Origin: Anomaloglossus baeobatrachus
Taxonomy: Eukaryota > Chordata > Amphibia > Anura > Aromobatidae
Length of the DNA stretch: 64,000 bases
Assembly (NCBI RefSeq): GCF_048569485.1
Contig: NC_134357.1
Span: 67,205,698 to 67,269,697 of the forward strand
Direction: 5' to 3'
The position numbers and the translations under genes are program-made. A model generated the notes under the pieces. That model made no database searches, was not told the DNA's origin, and saw nothing but the letters and a program-made list of their open reading frames with translations. Shown here piece after piece: positions 1 to 12,336 of this stretch (positions are counted from its first letter, which is position 1; every line of letters starts with the position of its first letter).

Positions 1-3000
1 CAGGGATAATACACAGTGATGTCACAGTACAGGGATAATACACACAGTGATGTCACAGTACAGGGATAATACACACAGTGATATCACAGTACAGGGATAA
101 TACACATAGTGATGTCACAGTACAGGGATAATACACATAGTGATGTCACAGTACAGGGATAATACACACAGTGATGTCACAGTACAGGGATAATACACAC
201 AGTGATATCACAGTACAGGGATAATACACACAGTGATGTCACAGTACAGGGATAATACACACAGTGATGTCACAGTACAGGGATAATACACAGTGATGTC
301 ACAGTACAGGGATAATACACACAGTGATGTCACAGTACAGGGATAATACACAGTGATGTCACAGTACAGGGATAATAAACACAGTGATGTCACAGTACAG
401 GGATAATACACACAGTGATATCACAGTGCAGGGATAATACACACAGTGATGTCACAGTAAAGGGATAATACACACAGTGATGTCACAGTACAGGGATAAT
501 ACACAGTGATGTCACAGTACAGGGATAATACACACAGTGATGTCACAGTACAGGGATAATACACAGTGATGTCACAGTACAGGGATAATACACACAGTGA
601 TGTCACAGTACATGGATAATACACACAGTGATATCACAGTACAGGGATAATACACACAGTGATATCACAGTACAGGGATAATACACACAGTGATGTCACA
701 GTAAAGGGATAATACACACAGTGATGTCACAGTACAGGGATAATACACAGTGATGTCACAGTACAGGGATAATACACACAGTGATGTCACAGTACAGGGA
801 TAATACACAGTGATGTCACAGTACAGGGATAATACACACAGTGATGTCACAGTACAGGGATAATACACACAGTGATATCACAGTACAGGGATAATACACA
901 CAGTGATATCACAGTACAGGGATAATACACATAGTGATGTCACAGTACAGGGATAATACACATAGTGATGTCACAGTACAGGGATAATACACACAGTGAT
1001 GTCACAGTACAGGGATAATACACACAGTGATATCACAGTACAGGGATAATACACACAGTGATGTCACAGTACAGGGATAATACACACAGTGATGTCACAG
1101 TACAGGGATAATACACAGTGATGTCACAGTACAGGGATAATACACACAGTGATGTCACAGTACAGGGATAATACACAGTGATGTCACAGTACAGGGATAA
1201 TACACACAGTGATGTCACAGTACAGGGATAATACACACAGTGATGTCACAGTACAGGGATAATACACACAGTGATGTCACAGTACAGGGATAATACACAC
1301 AGTGATGTCACAGTACAGGGATAATACACACAGTGATGTCACAGTACAGGGATAATACACACAGTGATGTCACAGTACAGGGATAATACACACAGTGATG
1401 TCACAGTACAGGGATAATACACATAATGATGTCACAGTACAGGGATAATACACACAGTGATGTCACAGTACAGGGATAATACACACAGTGATGTCACAGT
1501 ACAGGGGTAATACACACAGTGATGTCACAGTACAGGGATAATACACATAGTGATGTCACAGTACAGGGATAATACACACAGTGATGTCACAGTACAGGGA
1601 TAATACACACAGTGATGTCACAGTACAGGGATAATACACACAGTGATGTCACAGTACAGGGATAATACACACAGTGATGTCACAGTACAGGGATAATACA
1701 CAGTGATGTCACAGTACAGGGATAATACACACAGTGATGTCACAGTACATGGATAATACACACAGTGATATCACAGTACAGGGATAATACACACAGTGAT
1801 ATCACAGTACAGGGATAATACACACAGTGATGTCACAGTAAAGGGATAATACACACAGTGATGTCACAGTACACGGATAATACACACAGTGATATCACAG
1901 TACAGGGATAATACACACAGTGATGTCACAGTACAGGGATAATACACACAGTGATGTCACAGTACAGGGATAATACACAGTGATGTCACAGTACAGGGAT
2001 AATACACACAGTGATGTCACAGTACAGGGATAATACACACAGTGATGTCACAGTACAGGGATAATACACACAGTGATGTCACAGTATAGGGATAATACAC
2101 ACAGTGATGTCACAGTACAGGGATAATACACACAGTGATGTCACAGTACAGAGGTAATACACACAGTGATGTCACAGTACAGGGATAATACACACAGTGA
2201 TGTCACAGTACAGGGATAATACACACAGTGATGTCACAGTACAGGGATAATACACACAGTGATGTCACAGTACAGGGATAATACACAGTGATGTCACAGT
2301 ACAGGGATAATACACACAGTGATGTCACAGTACATGGATAATACACACAGTGATATCACAGTACAGGGATAATACACACAGTGATATCACAGTACAGGGA
2401 TAATACACACAGTGATGTCACAGTAAAGGGATAATACACACAGTGATGTCACAGTACACGGATAATACACACAGTGATATCACAGTACAGGGATAATACA
2501 CACAGTGATGTCACAGTACAGGGATAATACACACAGTGATGTCACAGTACAGGGATAATACACAGTGATGTCACAGTACAGGGATAATACACACAGTGAT
2601 GTCACAGTACAGGGATAATACACACAGTGATATCACAGTACAGGGATAATACACATAGTGATGTCACAGTACAGGGATAATACACATAGTGATGTCACAG
2701 TACAGGGATAATACACACAGTGATGTCACAGTACAGGGATAATACACACAGTGATATCACAGTACAGGGATAATACACACAGTGATGTCACAGTACAGGG
2801 ATAATACACACAGTGATGTCACAGTACAGGGATAATACACAGTGATGTCACAGTACAGGGATAATACACACAGTGATGTCACAGTACAGGGATAATACAC
2901 AGTGATGTCACAGTACAGGGATAATAAACACAGTGATGTCACAGTACAGGGATAATACACACAGTGATGTCACAGTACAGGGATAATACACACAGTGATG

Positions 3001-5179
3001 TCACAGTATAGGGATAATACACACAGTGATGTCACAGTACAGGGATAATACACACAGTGATGTCACAGTACAGAGGTAATAAACACTGTGATGTCACAGT
3101 ACAGGGATAATACACACTGTGATGTCACAGTACAGGGATAATACACATAATGATGTCACAGTACAGGGATAATACACACAGTGATGTCACAGTACAGGGA
3201 TAATACACACAGTGATGTCACAGTACAGGGGTAATACACACAGTGATGTCACAGTACAGGGATAATACACATAGTGATGTCACAGTACAGGGATAATACA
3301 CACAGTGATGTCACAGTACAGGGATAATACACACAGTGATGTCACAGTACAGGGATAATACACACAGTGATGTCACAGTACAGGGATAATACACATAGTG
3401 ATGTCACAGTACAGGGGTAATACACACAGTGATGTCACAGTACAGAGGTAATAAACACTGTTATATCACAATACAGGGATATCAAACAGTGATGCCACAG
3501 TACAGGGATAATACACATAGTGATGTCACAGTACAGGGATAATACACACAGTGATGTCACAGTACAGGGATAATACACACAGTGATGTCACAGTACAGGG
3601 GTAATACACACAGTGATGTCACAGTACAGAGGTAATAAACACTGTTATATCACAATACAGGGATATCAAACAGTGATGCCACAGTACAGGGATAATACAC
3701 ATAGTGATGTCACAGTACAGGGATAATACACACAGTGATGTCACAGTACAGGGATAATACACAGTGATGTCACAGTACAGGGATAATACACACAGTGATG
3801 TCACAGTACATGGATAATACACACAGTGATATCACAGTACAGGGATAATACACACAGTGATATCACAGTACAGGGATAATACACACAGTGATGTCACAGT
3901 AAAGGGATAATACACACAGTGATGTCACAGTACACGGATAATACACACAGTGATATCACAGTACAGGGATAATACACACAGTGATGTCACAGTACAGGGA
4001 TAATACACACAGTGATGTCACAGTACAGGGATAATACACAGTGATGTCACAGTACAGGGATAATACACACAGTGATGTCACAGTACAGGGATAATACACA
4101 CAGTGATATCACAGTACAGGGATAATACACATAGTGATGTCACAGTACAGGGATAATACACATAGTGATGTCACAGTACAGGGATAATACACACAGTGAT
4201 GTCACAGTACAGGGATAATACACACAGTGATATCACAGTACAGGGATAATACACACAGTGATGTCACAGTACAGGGATAATACACACAGTGATGTCACAG
4301 TACAGGGATAATACACAGTGATGTCACAGTACAGGGATAATACACACAGTGATGTCACAGTACAGGGATAATACACAGTGATGTCACAGTACAGGGATAA
4401 TAAACACAGTGATGTCACAGTACAGGGATAATACACACAGTGATGTCACAGTACAGGGATAATACACACAGTGATGTCACAGTATAGGGATAATACACAC
4501 AGTGATGTCACAGTACAGGGATAATACACACAGTGATGTCACAGTACAGAGGTAATAAACACTGTGATGTCACAGTACAGGGATAATACACACTGTGATG
4601 TCACAGTACAGGGATAATACACATAATGATGTCACAGTACAGGGATAATACACACAGTGATGTCACAGTACAGGGATAATACACACAGTGATGTCACAGT
4701 ACAGGGGTAATACACACAGTGATGTCACAGTACAGGGATAATACACATAGTGATGTCACAGTACAGGGATAATACACACAGTGATGTCACAGTACAGGGA
4801 TAATACACACAGTGATGTCACAGTACAGGGATAATACACACAGTGATGTCACAGTACAGGGATAATACACATAGTGATGTCACAGTACAGGGGTAATACA
4901 CACAGTGATGTCACAGTACAGAGGTAATAAACACTGTTATATCACAATACAGGGATATCAAACAGTGATGCCACAGTACAGGGATAATACACATAGTGAT
5001 GTCACAGTACAGGGATAATACACACAGTGATGTCACAGTACAGGGATAATACACACAGTGATGTCACAGTACAGGGGTAATACACACAGTGATGTCACAG
5101 TACAGAGGTAATAAACACTGTTATATCACAATACAGGGATATCAAACAGTGATGCCACAGTACAGGGATAATAATAAAC
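1..5179. repeat. 31/29-bp minisatellite array (family A)
   Basis: This is a continuous tandem array with a unit of about 31 bp. The core is CAGTACAGGGATAATACA followed by CACAGTGATGTCA. A common 29-bp form has one CA fewer, and variant units carry GATATC, ACATGG, ACACGG, TATAGG or GAGGTAATAAACACTG. The variants recur in the same order, so the array has higher-order structure. Markers at 2456, 3007 and 3445 recur at 3932, 4483 and 4921, each 1,476 bp later, so a block of roughly 2330-3700 was copied to 3806-5176. An earlier spacing near 585 bp is also visible (1749/2333 and 1871/2456). The array continues beyond the left edge. Its short minus-strand open frames arise only from the repeat and I do not call them genes. 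It would lie upstream of, or in an intron of, the LGI1-type gene. Confidence 0.97.
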
Positions 5180-5878
5180 ACTGATGTGGTGATGGCCAAC
5201 TCACTGAATGAATTTAAGAGAGGAATGGATGCATTTCTTGTTAGCAAAAGTATAGAAGGTTATAAATAGCATAATCTTACAGGTAGATAGAAGAGCGACC
5301 AAGATTATTAGAGGAATGGGTGGGCTGCAATACCAAGACAGGTTATTAAACTTGGGGTTAGTTAGTTAGGAAAAACAAAGGCTTAGGGGGATCTAATCAC
5401 AATGTATAAATATATGAGGGGACAGTACAGAGACCTTTCCAAAGATCTCTTTACACCTAGGCCTGCGACTGGAACACGGGGGCATCCGCTACGTCTTGAG
5501 GAAAGAATGTTTAATCATAATCACAGACGAGGATTCTTTACTGTACGAGCAGTGAGACTATGGAGCTCTCTGCCGTATGATGTTGTATTGAGGGATTCAC
5601 AAGTAAAATTTAAGCAGAGCCTGATCGCATTAATTGAAAAATATAATATTACCAGTTATGTATATTGGATTTTATGACAGGGTGTTCATCCAGGGAACTA
5701 GTCTGATTGCCGTATGTGGAGTCAGGAAGGAATTTTTTTCCCCATTGGAGCTTATTTGACACATTGGGTTTTTTTTGCCTTCCTCTGGATCAACATGTTA
5801 GGCTACGGGTTGAACTAGATGGACTTAGAGTCTCCCTTCAACCTTAAAAACTATGATACTATGAAACTATGAAACTAT
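5180..5878 (+). mobile_element. CR1/L2-like LINE 3' end (decayed)
   Basis: This is the 3' end of a non-LTR retrotransposon. A 91-codon frame at 5402-5677 reads GHPLRLEERMFNHN, then GFFTVRAVRLWSSLP, a C-terminal segment I associate with vertebrate CR1/L2/Rex-type LINEs. A non-coding tail follows, and the end carries a short repeat of the form ACTATGAAACTATG, like the octamer-type 3' ends of CR1-group LINEs. A piece resembling the same protein end also occurs at 5190-5270, suggesting an internal duplication or a second fragment. There is no complete endonuclease or reverse transcriptase, so this is a 5'-truncated copy. It sits inside the decayed edge of minisatellite A, which resumes at 5879. 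The family call is from memory of the motif and is not certain. Confidence 0.6.
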
Positions 5879-6030
5879 GTTACAGTACAGGGGTAAGAAA
5901 TGCAGTGATCACACACAGTACAGTGATAACAAACATGATGATGTCACCGTTCAGACATAATAAACACAGTGATGTTACACACAGTACAATGATATCTAAC
6001 ACAGTGGTGTCACAGTACAATCCAGCAGTA
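5879..6030. repeat. decayed margin of minisatellite A
   Basis: Degenerate copies of the left-hand repeat resume after the LINE fragment: ACAGTACAGGGGTAAGA, ACAGTACAGTGATAAC and similar units with the same CAGTGATGT linkers. Unit spacing is irregular and identity is low. This is what an old array edge looks like, and it shows that the LINE landed within the array. Confidence 0.7.
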
Positions 6031-6508
6031 ACTACAGAAATCCTCCAAAACTATAATATTGCCTGGTTTACCATAATTTATATATTTTTCAGTTGCATTA
6101 CAGTACCTATAATATAAATCTTCAAGGTATGAGCTATACAGGCACTAAACCAGCAGGGGGAGGTGGTGAGACTGGAGCTAAACCAAGGAGTTTCTGAATG
6201 TAAATAGACCATAACAAATACTACTACTAATAACAATAATAATAATAATAATAATACTAGTAACAATAACGCAAAATCAGTAAAGGAAAAGAGAGATGCA
6301 AAACGCAATAAATACGAAAATTATATCCAGCTATTAAAGTGTCATCCTGCCAAATAAAAATTCTGGGTTCTTTCCAACATAGAATGGGAGCTTCCTCTTG
6401 TGAGTATCTGCACATGACTAGTGATGTGATAAAGGGGACTGGCTGTCAGGCTCAGTTCCTAACCTAGCCTTCTTCTCTGTATTCCCTGTGATGATGATGG
6501 CTGTCTGG
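6031..6508. other. no gene seen; (AAT)n microsatellite at 6221-6258
   Basis: The stretch is AT-rich and holds a short AAT run near 6236-6256. No exon, RNA gene or element end was recognised. A 76-codon minus-strand frame here is explained by the microsatellite and AT-rich sequence. Confidence 0.6.
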
Positions 6509-7140
6509 TTAAAGGGAACCTGTCAGGTACAATGTGCACCCAGACCACTAACAATTCTGGTGAATATTAGTAATCCCTGCCTAACTGTCCCTGTATACAC
6601 TAGCATAGATGAAGAGATATTTAGAAAAAAGTATTTATAAAGATAATTTTTTATATGCTAATGAGGTCAGCGACTAGTCGCAAGGGCGTTAGTTCCCTTG
6701 GCTAGTCGGCCCACATAGCATGTTAGCACGCCCCTATCATGTGCACTAAACTGATGCCGGGTGTAAGCTTCCCAGCTTCAGTGAGGTATAGTGCGCATGA
6801 CTGGAAGTCCAGGAACTCCAGGTCATGCACAGTGCGCATCCATCCTCCCCTGCCCACCATGAACAGTGAGGTATGTGACGCATCACTGCACATTCATTAG
6901 CATGTTAGTACACTCACAGGGTGGTGCTAACATGCTATGTGGGCCGACTAGCCAGGGGAACTAAAGCCTTTGTGACTAGTCCCTGCGCTGATTATCATAA
7001 AAGATCTTTAGAAATACTTTTTCTAAAGATCTCTTTATCTATGCTACTAGATACAAGGACAGTTAGGCAGGGATTAGAAATATGCCCCCAGAACTGCTTG
7101 TGGTTCTGGGGGCATATTGCACCTGACAGGTTCCCTTTAA
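6509..7140. mobile_element. TTAA-flanked MITE, copy 1
   Basis: This is a non-autonomous DNA transposon with terminal inverted repeats. The left end reads TTAAAGGGAACCTGTCAGG and the right end (7117-7140) is its reverse complement with few changes. Both ends lie at TTAA, the target duplicated by piggyBac-type transposases, so a piggyBac-like helper is the likely mobiliser (inference). There is no transposase. The inner part has a palindromic segment with GACTAGTC and GGCTAGTCGGCC motifs (6660-6720 and 6937-6985) that recurs inverted in the neighbouring MITE at 7640-7735. Confidence 0.75.
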
Positions 7141-7783
7141 AGGGAACCTGTCACCAGTTTTTCGTCCTATAAGCTGCGGCCATCACCAGTGGGCTCTTAT
7201 ATACAGCATTCTAACATGCTGTATATAAGAGCCCAGGCCGCTGTGTAGGACATAAAAATCACTTTATAATACTTACCTAACAGTCGCGCTGCGGTGGAGT
7301 TGGGTCAGATGGGCGTCTCCGTTGTCCGGCGCCTCCTCTTTCGGCCATCTTGGTCTTCCTTCTTCTGTAGCCCGGGTGCATGACGTATCCTACGTATAAT
7401 ACTAACCTAGAAGGTCGCTCTGGTGCACAACAGTCACATGGGCGTCTTCGTTCTCCGGTGCCGGCGCCTCCTCTTTTGGCCATCTTCGTTCACATTCTGA
7501 AGCCTGTGTGCATGACGCATCCTACGTCATACACACTCGCCGGTCCCGTGAAGGAGCAGTACAATACTTTGATCTGCCCTGCTCAGGGACCATCAAAGTG
7601 CGCCTGCGCAGGACCTCAATACTGGCGAGTGTTGATGACGTAGGATAGGATATTTCTAAAGATCTTTTATGATAATCAGCGCAGGGACTAGTCACAAAGG
7701 CTTTAGTTCCCCTGGCTAGTCGGCCAACATAGCATAGTGGCTGCAGCTTATAGGCCTAAAAACTGGTGACAGGTTCCCTTTAA
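7137..7783. mobile_element. TTAA-flanked MITE, copy 2, abutting copy 1
   Basis: The left end is TTAAAGGGAACCTGTCACC and the right end is its inverted copy finishing at TTAA (7780-7783). It shares the TTAA at 7137-7140 with the MITE on its left, so the two are joined end to end. Inside are a near-perfect hairpin at about 7190-7234 (GGGCTCTTATATACAGCAT and its complement), a ~140-bp direct duplication (about 7329-7400 and 7469-7540, both with GGCGCCTCCTCTTT), and a 95-bp stretch at 7640-7735 matching copy 1 inverted. It has no coding capacity. Related ends occur at 59816 and 61485. Confidence 0.75.
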
Positions 7784-8284
7784 GCTCCACAGCAAAGCCA
7801 GACCTCTGGTCTATTACGTTCTATGCTGCCACACAGTAAGGGTGATAATACGCTCTGTTTTGAGTTTGGAAGTGGAGGGGGCCAGTGCTGAAATTGGGCT
7901 ATAGGGCAGCTATCATAATGCAAGTTTAGTATGGAGCTGATTCACAAAATAATGAAATAGACCTTTCTGCTTTGTTCTGAAAAAATGCGGAGACAGCAGT
8001 GTTTGCTACAGTACCATAGCCACTCAACAACATACAAAAACTTATCCACTACTCGACACCAGCCCATTCTTCATAGCTAAGTTGTCTATCAAAAGTAAAA
8101 TAAAAATCCCTAAACATATATTTAATCACAAAATAACAGTAAAGGCTTGCTGACAATCAACTACGACTGATTAACAACAGTGGTCATGTGACATTGCAAT
8201 GAGGCTCAACGGAGGTAAAGATAGGTTGTTTTTTATTTTTTTTTTATTTTATAATGAGCAATCAGAACTTGATACAAGCCTTGT
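7784..8284. other. no gene seen
   Basis: This is an AT-rich spacer between the MITE pair and the Penelope-like element. I see no splice-bounded coding segment, RNA gene or element end. The 67-codon plus-strand frame starting at 8199 runs mostly into the inverted repeat that follows and is not supported as a gene. Confidence 0.5.
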
Positions 8285-9195
8285 TTTAATACGATGTGGA
8301 GACGTAGTAGAAGATGATATTTTTTTTTATTTGGATCAACACATTTCAAGGCTGTGCCGACCCCTTCCTCCTGATAATAAAGACAATACAAATTTTAAAT
8401 AGACTGGAATGACCTGCCAAAAAACGTGGGTGTGGTCAGTAACTATAAATTATATTAAAAATAATAATACAAATTGAAGTAACTTAATCCTTTAAAATGT
8501 GTATTTTTTTCAAAGCTGAAATTGCAGTATGGAAGGTTAATTTTTGGTTAAAACCATGATTTAATTAAAGAAAAAAAATGACGTGTTTATGCATATAGTT
8601 TATGTATGTAGATTGCTACAGTATTAGCACCTTTTGAAACCAAATTGTTTCTTTATAAAAAGCTGGTGATATAAGATGGTTGTCCAGAATTATATTATGT
8701 TTAAACATAATGATGTGCGAGTAACTTATTGTCTTTCCATTATCTTTTTTACGCCAAAATGGGTTATCATGGTAGCGTGGGCACCATAGCAGCTATATTG
8801 TGTCAGATTGATACCAATGTTGGGAATGTCAAAATAACATCCTGGAAGCTAAAGGGGAAAACTCAACTTTCCATACGGATTTGAAACCAAAATCCAACTT
8901 TTATCCCATAGAGAGCCAAGGCCATACACTTGATATATTCTATGACGTAGTCTCCCAAGACTTCAAGAGTATTTCCAACAAACACCCATTCTACGACATA
9001 ATGTCTAAAAATATGAGGGGCAAAAACAACAGAAATAGGAGAAATCTGACCAAACAAGAATATAAAGCCATCATCACACAGAAAAATAAACAATTAGGGA
9101 TTTGGTTGGGAGATAAAGGAGGAGGTACGGTGATTCAGGATTATTCTGAAAATACCAAGGAAGCAAATAGACCACTCTCCAATAACATACTGTAA

Positions 9196-10478
9196 TGCAA
9201 GGGTAGTGATGGGATGATCGGACTGCAGGCGAGCAAACGCACCATGCCAGACACACTTTGCGCTAGCCGTCATGCAACTGTACACCCTTAAGGGCCGGGT
9301 TACTTTTCACCAGCCTTCTGTTCCTGGAAGGGGGGGGACTTTGGTAGAGCCCTTCTCAGGTGACAATAGCGGGGTGGCTGGTGGCCAGGCATACAGGCTA
9401 CTATCAGATCAAATGCACCAAAACCAGTAAGGAAAGTAGTAACCATTTACACAGGTATAAGGAAAGGCTAGGGACAAAACCAAAAGACCAGAGCAGAGAG
9501 CAAATCAGCAGAAACACAACTACTAACCTTCCTACCCAAGCACAACTGAAAATAATCAGTAGTGACCAGAGGAGATGGCGGGTTTATATAGTCCTCTCAT
9601 GGATCAGCTGACACTACTGCGGCAACTCCCAGTCTCCATCTTCAAACCAGAGCGGCAAAGGAGGGGGTGAGGAAGATTGACTGGAAGGAACCCCCAGAAC
9701 CTTGCTGAACCAGAAAACATGGCATCCCATATCTCCTGGCAACAGCTGACACTAGAGGATCTGGCCTCTCGGGACCCCTGCACCTCATAATCGCTGGGAG
9801 TGACGGCGCCCCGCCTCCCAGCAATGCCACAACCTGAAGTGAGTCTCTTAAAGTGCAAAACACGGCCGACGAAGCGAGCACTTGCACCAACCAGCGGAGG
9901 CGACACCACACCCCTCAAGGCCAATGTGGGGCTATAGGCAGCGTCGGACTGGCTACCGGAGGAATCTCCAGTAATGCCAGGCCTGGTTTCAGTTACCTGC
10001 ATTGCACTCTGGAGCTCTCACCTGCAGCCTGGATTGATCTCAGAGTTTGCAGGACTGAACCACGAGCGCCGAGTGATTGATTCCCCGGCGATTGCAGTTC
10101 AGTTTATAACAGCTGCGGACAGGCTGGGCAGATCTCCGAAGTTCAGGTGAGAGCACCGGAGATGAGCCCGGCCTGTCTGCAGCTGTCATGAACTGAACCG
10201 CAACCGCCAGGGAATCAGTCACTCGACGCTTGCGGTACAGTTTAGGCTGCACTCCGGAGCTCAGGTGAGAGCTCCGGAGTGCAATGCAGGTAACTGAATC
10301 CAGGTCTGGCATTACTTGAGATTCCTCCGGTAGCCAGTCCGACGCTGGCTATAGGTGACCCGACGGACTCGCTTGGATGCAGAGATATGAGAAGGAATAA
10401 CCCCCCTGACCCACAGAGACGTGCCATGACACCCACCACCATGCAAACCACCAGACATGACACAATCATTGTCAGATT
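9196..10478. mobile_element. insertion in the Penelope-like element, including a palindromic MITE (9930-10356)
   Basis: The RT-like sequence stops being recognisable at about 9195 and resumes near 10479, so this segment is foreign. Its right third is a foldback of about 420 bp. The left end at about 9932 reads GCTATAGGCAGCGTCGGACT and the right end reads AGTCCGACGCTGGCTATAG. The arms share CTACCGGAGGAATCT and GCAATGCAGGTAACTGAA in opposite orientation. This is the shape of a hairpin MITE. The left part (9196-9929) has no recognised family. Open frames within it lack any domain I know. Confidence 0.6.
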
Positions 10479-10701
10479 ATTTATGAGGACCCACTTCCCA
10501 AAAGTTGAAAATCATTTTCACAGCTAATTACTAACGCCTTTACCAATGGAATCCTCAATAAAAATGAGAAAAAAAAATACCTCATCATTCAAATAACAGA
10601 CCATTTTCTACCACCTTTCAAAGATACATAAATCTCTTAAAGATCTATCTAGTCATCCTATTATATAAGGTATTAATTCTACAACAAGCAATCTAACCCA
10701 T

Positions 10702-11168
10702 TAGGCCTAAGCCACACGGTGAGAAAATCGGTACGAGTGGAGTGCGAGAAAACATCGCATTCCCCTCAGACCAATTCTAGCCTGTGTGTCAGCACACATG
10801 AGCGATTATTTTCTCAGCCCTAATCGGACCGAGAAAACAATCGCAGCATGCTGCGATTGTAAGCTGAGTCTCTTTCTCTCGCACCCATTCAAGTGAATGG
10901 GGCGAGAGAAAAATCGCACTGCACTCGCGGTACACCGGTGTATTGCCAGTGCAGTGCGAAAATGGCAATAGCTGACTACGGAGGAGAGAGGAGAGAAATC
11001 CCTCCCTCCCCTCCTGAGAGCCAGCCCGCCCCCCTCAGCTGAGGTCTGCTCGCAGGGTCGGACCTCAGATGCAGGCACACTCGTATGACACTCGGTTCCT
11101 GCTGTGCTGCCAGCACGAGACAAGTCTCATGCGAGCATCGCAGTAGTGCCCCGTGTGGCCCCAGCCTT
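10702..11168. mobile_element. MITE inserted in the Penelope-like element
   Basis: The left end TTAGGCCTAAGCCACACGG matches the right end GTGTGGCCCCAGCCTTA in inverted orientation. The body contains internal symmetry around AATCGCAGCATGCTGCGATT and two clusters of GAGAAA. There is no coding capacity. RT-like sequence of the host element runs up to both sides, which supports insertion. Its end sequence resembles the GGCTAGGTTCACAC-type MITEs at 54022 and 55103. Confidence 0.65.
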
Positions 11169-12336
11169 ACTCAGATATTATTTTACAGGTGCATGTAATA
11201 CAACTGCCCCATTATCTCAAAGACTCTGCTCAACTAATCAAAGAACTTTGTAATATCAGATGGGAAAGCAACTATATTTTATAAAAATCTAGGTGTAACA
11301 GCACTGTACACCAACCTGAGATATGACCTAGGTGTGGAATGTGTTAGATATTTCCTAGAAAATGACAGTAGAATCACAATAGAAGATTTAATTTTTTAAT
11401 AGAAGGACTTGAATTCATTTTAATTAACAATTATTTTTTCTTACCACCAGACCACTGGGACCGCCATGGGGACGGGAGTAGCGCCAAGTTTTGTAAACTA
11501 ATTAATGGGGAAATTAAAATAACTCTAAATGCAAAGGGAACATCGTACTGTATTAACTATCTCGATATGCCACTAGCATTATATGACAAACAAGATAATG
11601 GAAAGCCATCAAAATACTCAACTATCATTGTACGATATACATTCTGGACAACCATCTTATATCCATTTGCTTTTTATAAATAAACAATTTGGTTTCAAAA
11701 GGTACTAATACTATAGTAATCCATATATATGCATAATCACGTCACTTTGCACTTAACCAAAAATGAACCCTTCAGTTTCAGCTTTGAAAAAAAACACAGA
11801 ATGTAATGTTTTCATTTACTTCAATTTTCATCATTATTTTTAATGTCAGTTTTAGACACTAACCATATTGACCTTGCCCACAAACAGAGAAATGGTCTTT
11901 ACATTTTTTGACAGGTCATTTAAGTGTATTTTAACTTTTAATGTTTGCATTGTCTTTATTATCGTGAAGAAATGGTAGGTACGACCCCAAAATGTATTAA
12001 TGAATCATCTTCTACTATGTCTCAACATTGTATTACCACAGCGGCAGTACTGCCAGCATTTAGCCTACAAGGCTTCCATCGACTCCCAAAATCTATCCAT
12101 TAACTATGTAGTCGGCAGCAGCAACCACCACTATCCAGGTGAACTATGGTGTTGTGTTCTGAGCCAACCAACACCTCCTAAACAGGTTTGCATCTACACG
12201 GTATTGCAGTGGTGCCACTATGAGCACATCTCCTCTTATTTATCAGACTGGAATGATATTGGAATTAGTATCTACCACCTGTGAAATCGTATTTATAGTA
12301 TCAATTTAAATTAATGTTATTCCTTGTTTATTACAG

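Larger units (their letters stand above)
8285..12046 (+). mobile_element. Penelope-like retroelement, old and broken, with nested insertions
   Basis: The element is bounded by arms of about 420 bp in inverted orientation (8285-8712 and 11625-12046). The left arm contains GTAGTAGAAGATGAT and the right arm ATCATCTTCTACTATG. Between them lie scattered reverse-transcriptase-like pieces on the plus strand. At 9045-9150 there is NLTKQEYKAI and DKGGGTVI, the N-terminal block typical of Penelope-like elements. Near 10600 there is a KIHKSLKDL segment matching the family's PKIHK block, and further RT-like pieces follow to about 11600. Two unrelated sequences are inserted (9196-10478 and 10702-11168). 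The element is clearly broken in several places and looks old. It lies upstream of the LGI1-type exons, presumably in an intron. Confidence 0.72.

Noticed and set aside
208-4436. Seven nearly identical 67-codon minus-strand frames
   Set aside because: They repeat because the minisatellite A units repeat. They have no start context, domain or independent conservation.
1-5179. CRISPR-like array of regularly spaced repeats
   Set aside because: There are no unique spacers; the whole 31-bp unit repeats, and the sequence is vertebrate.
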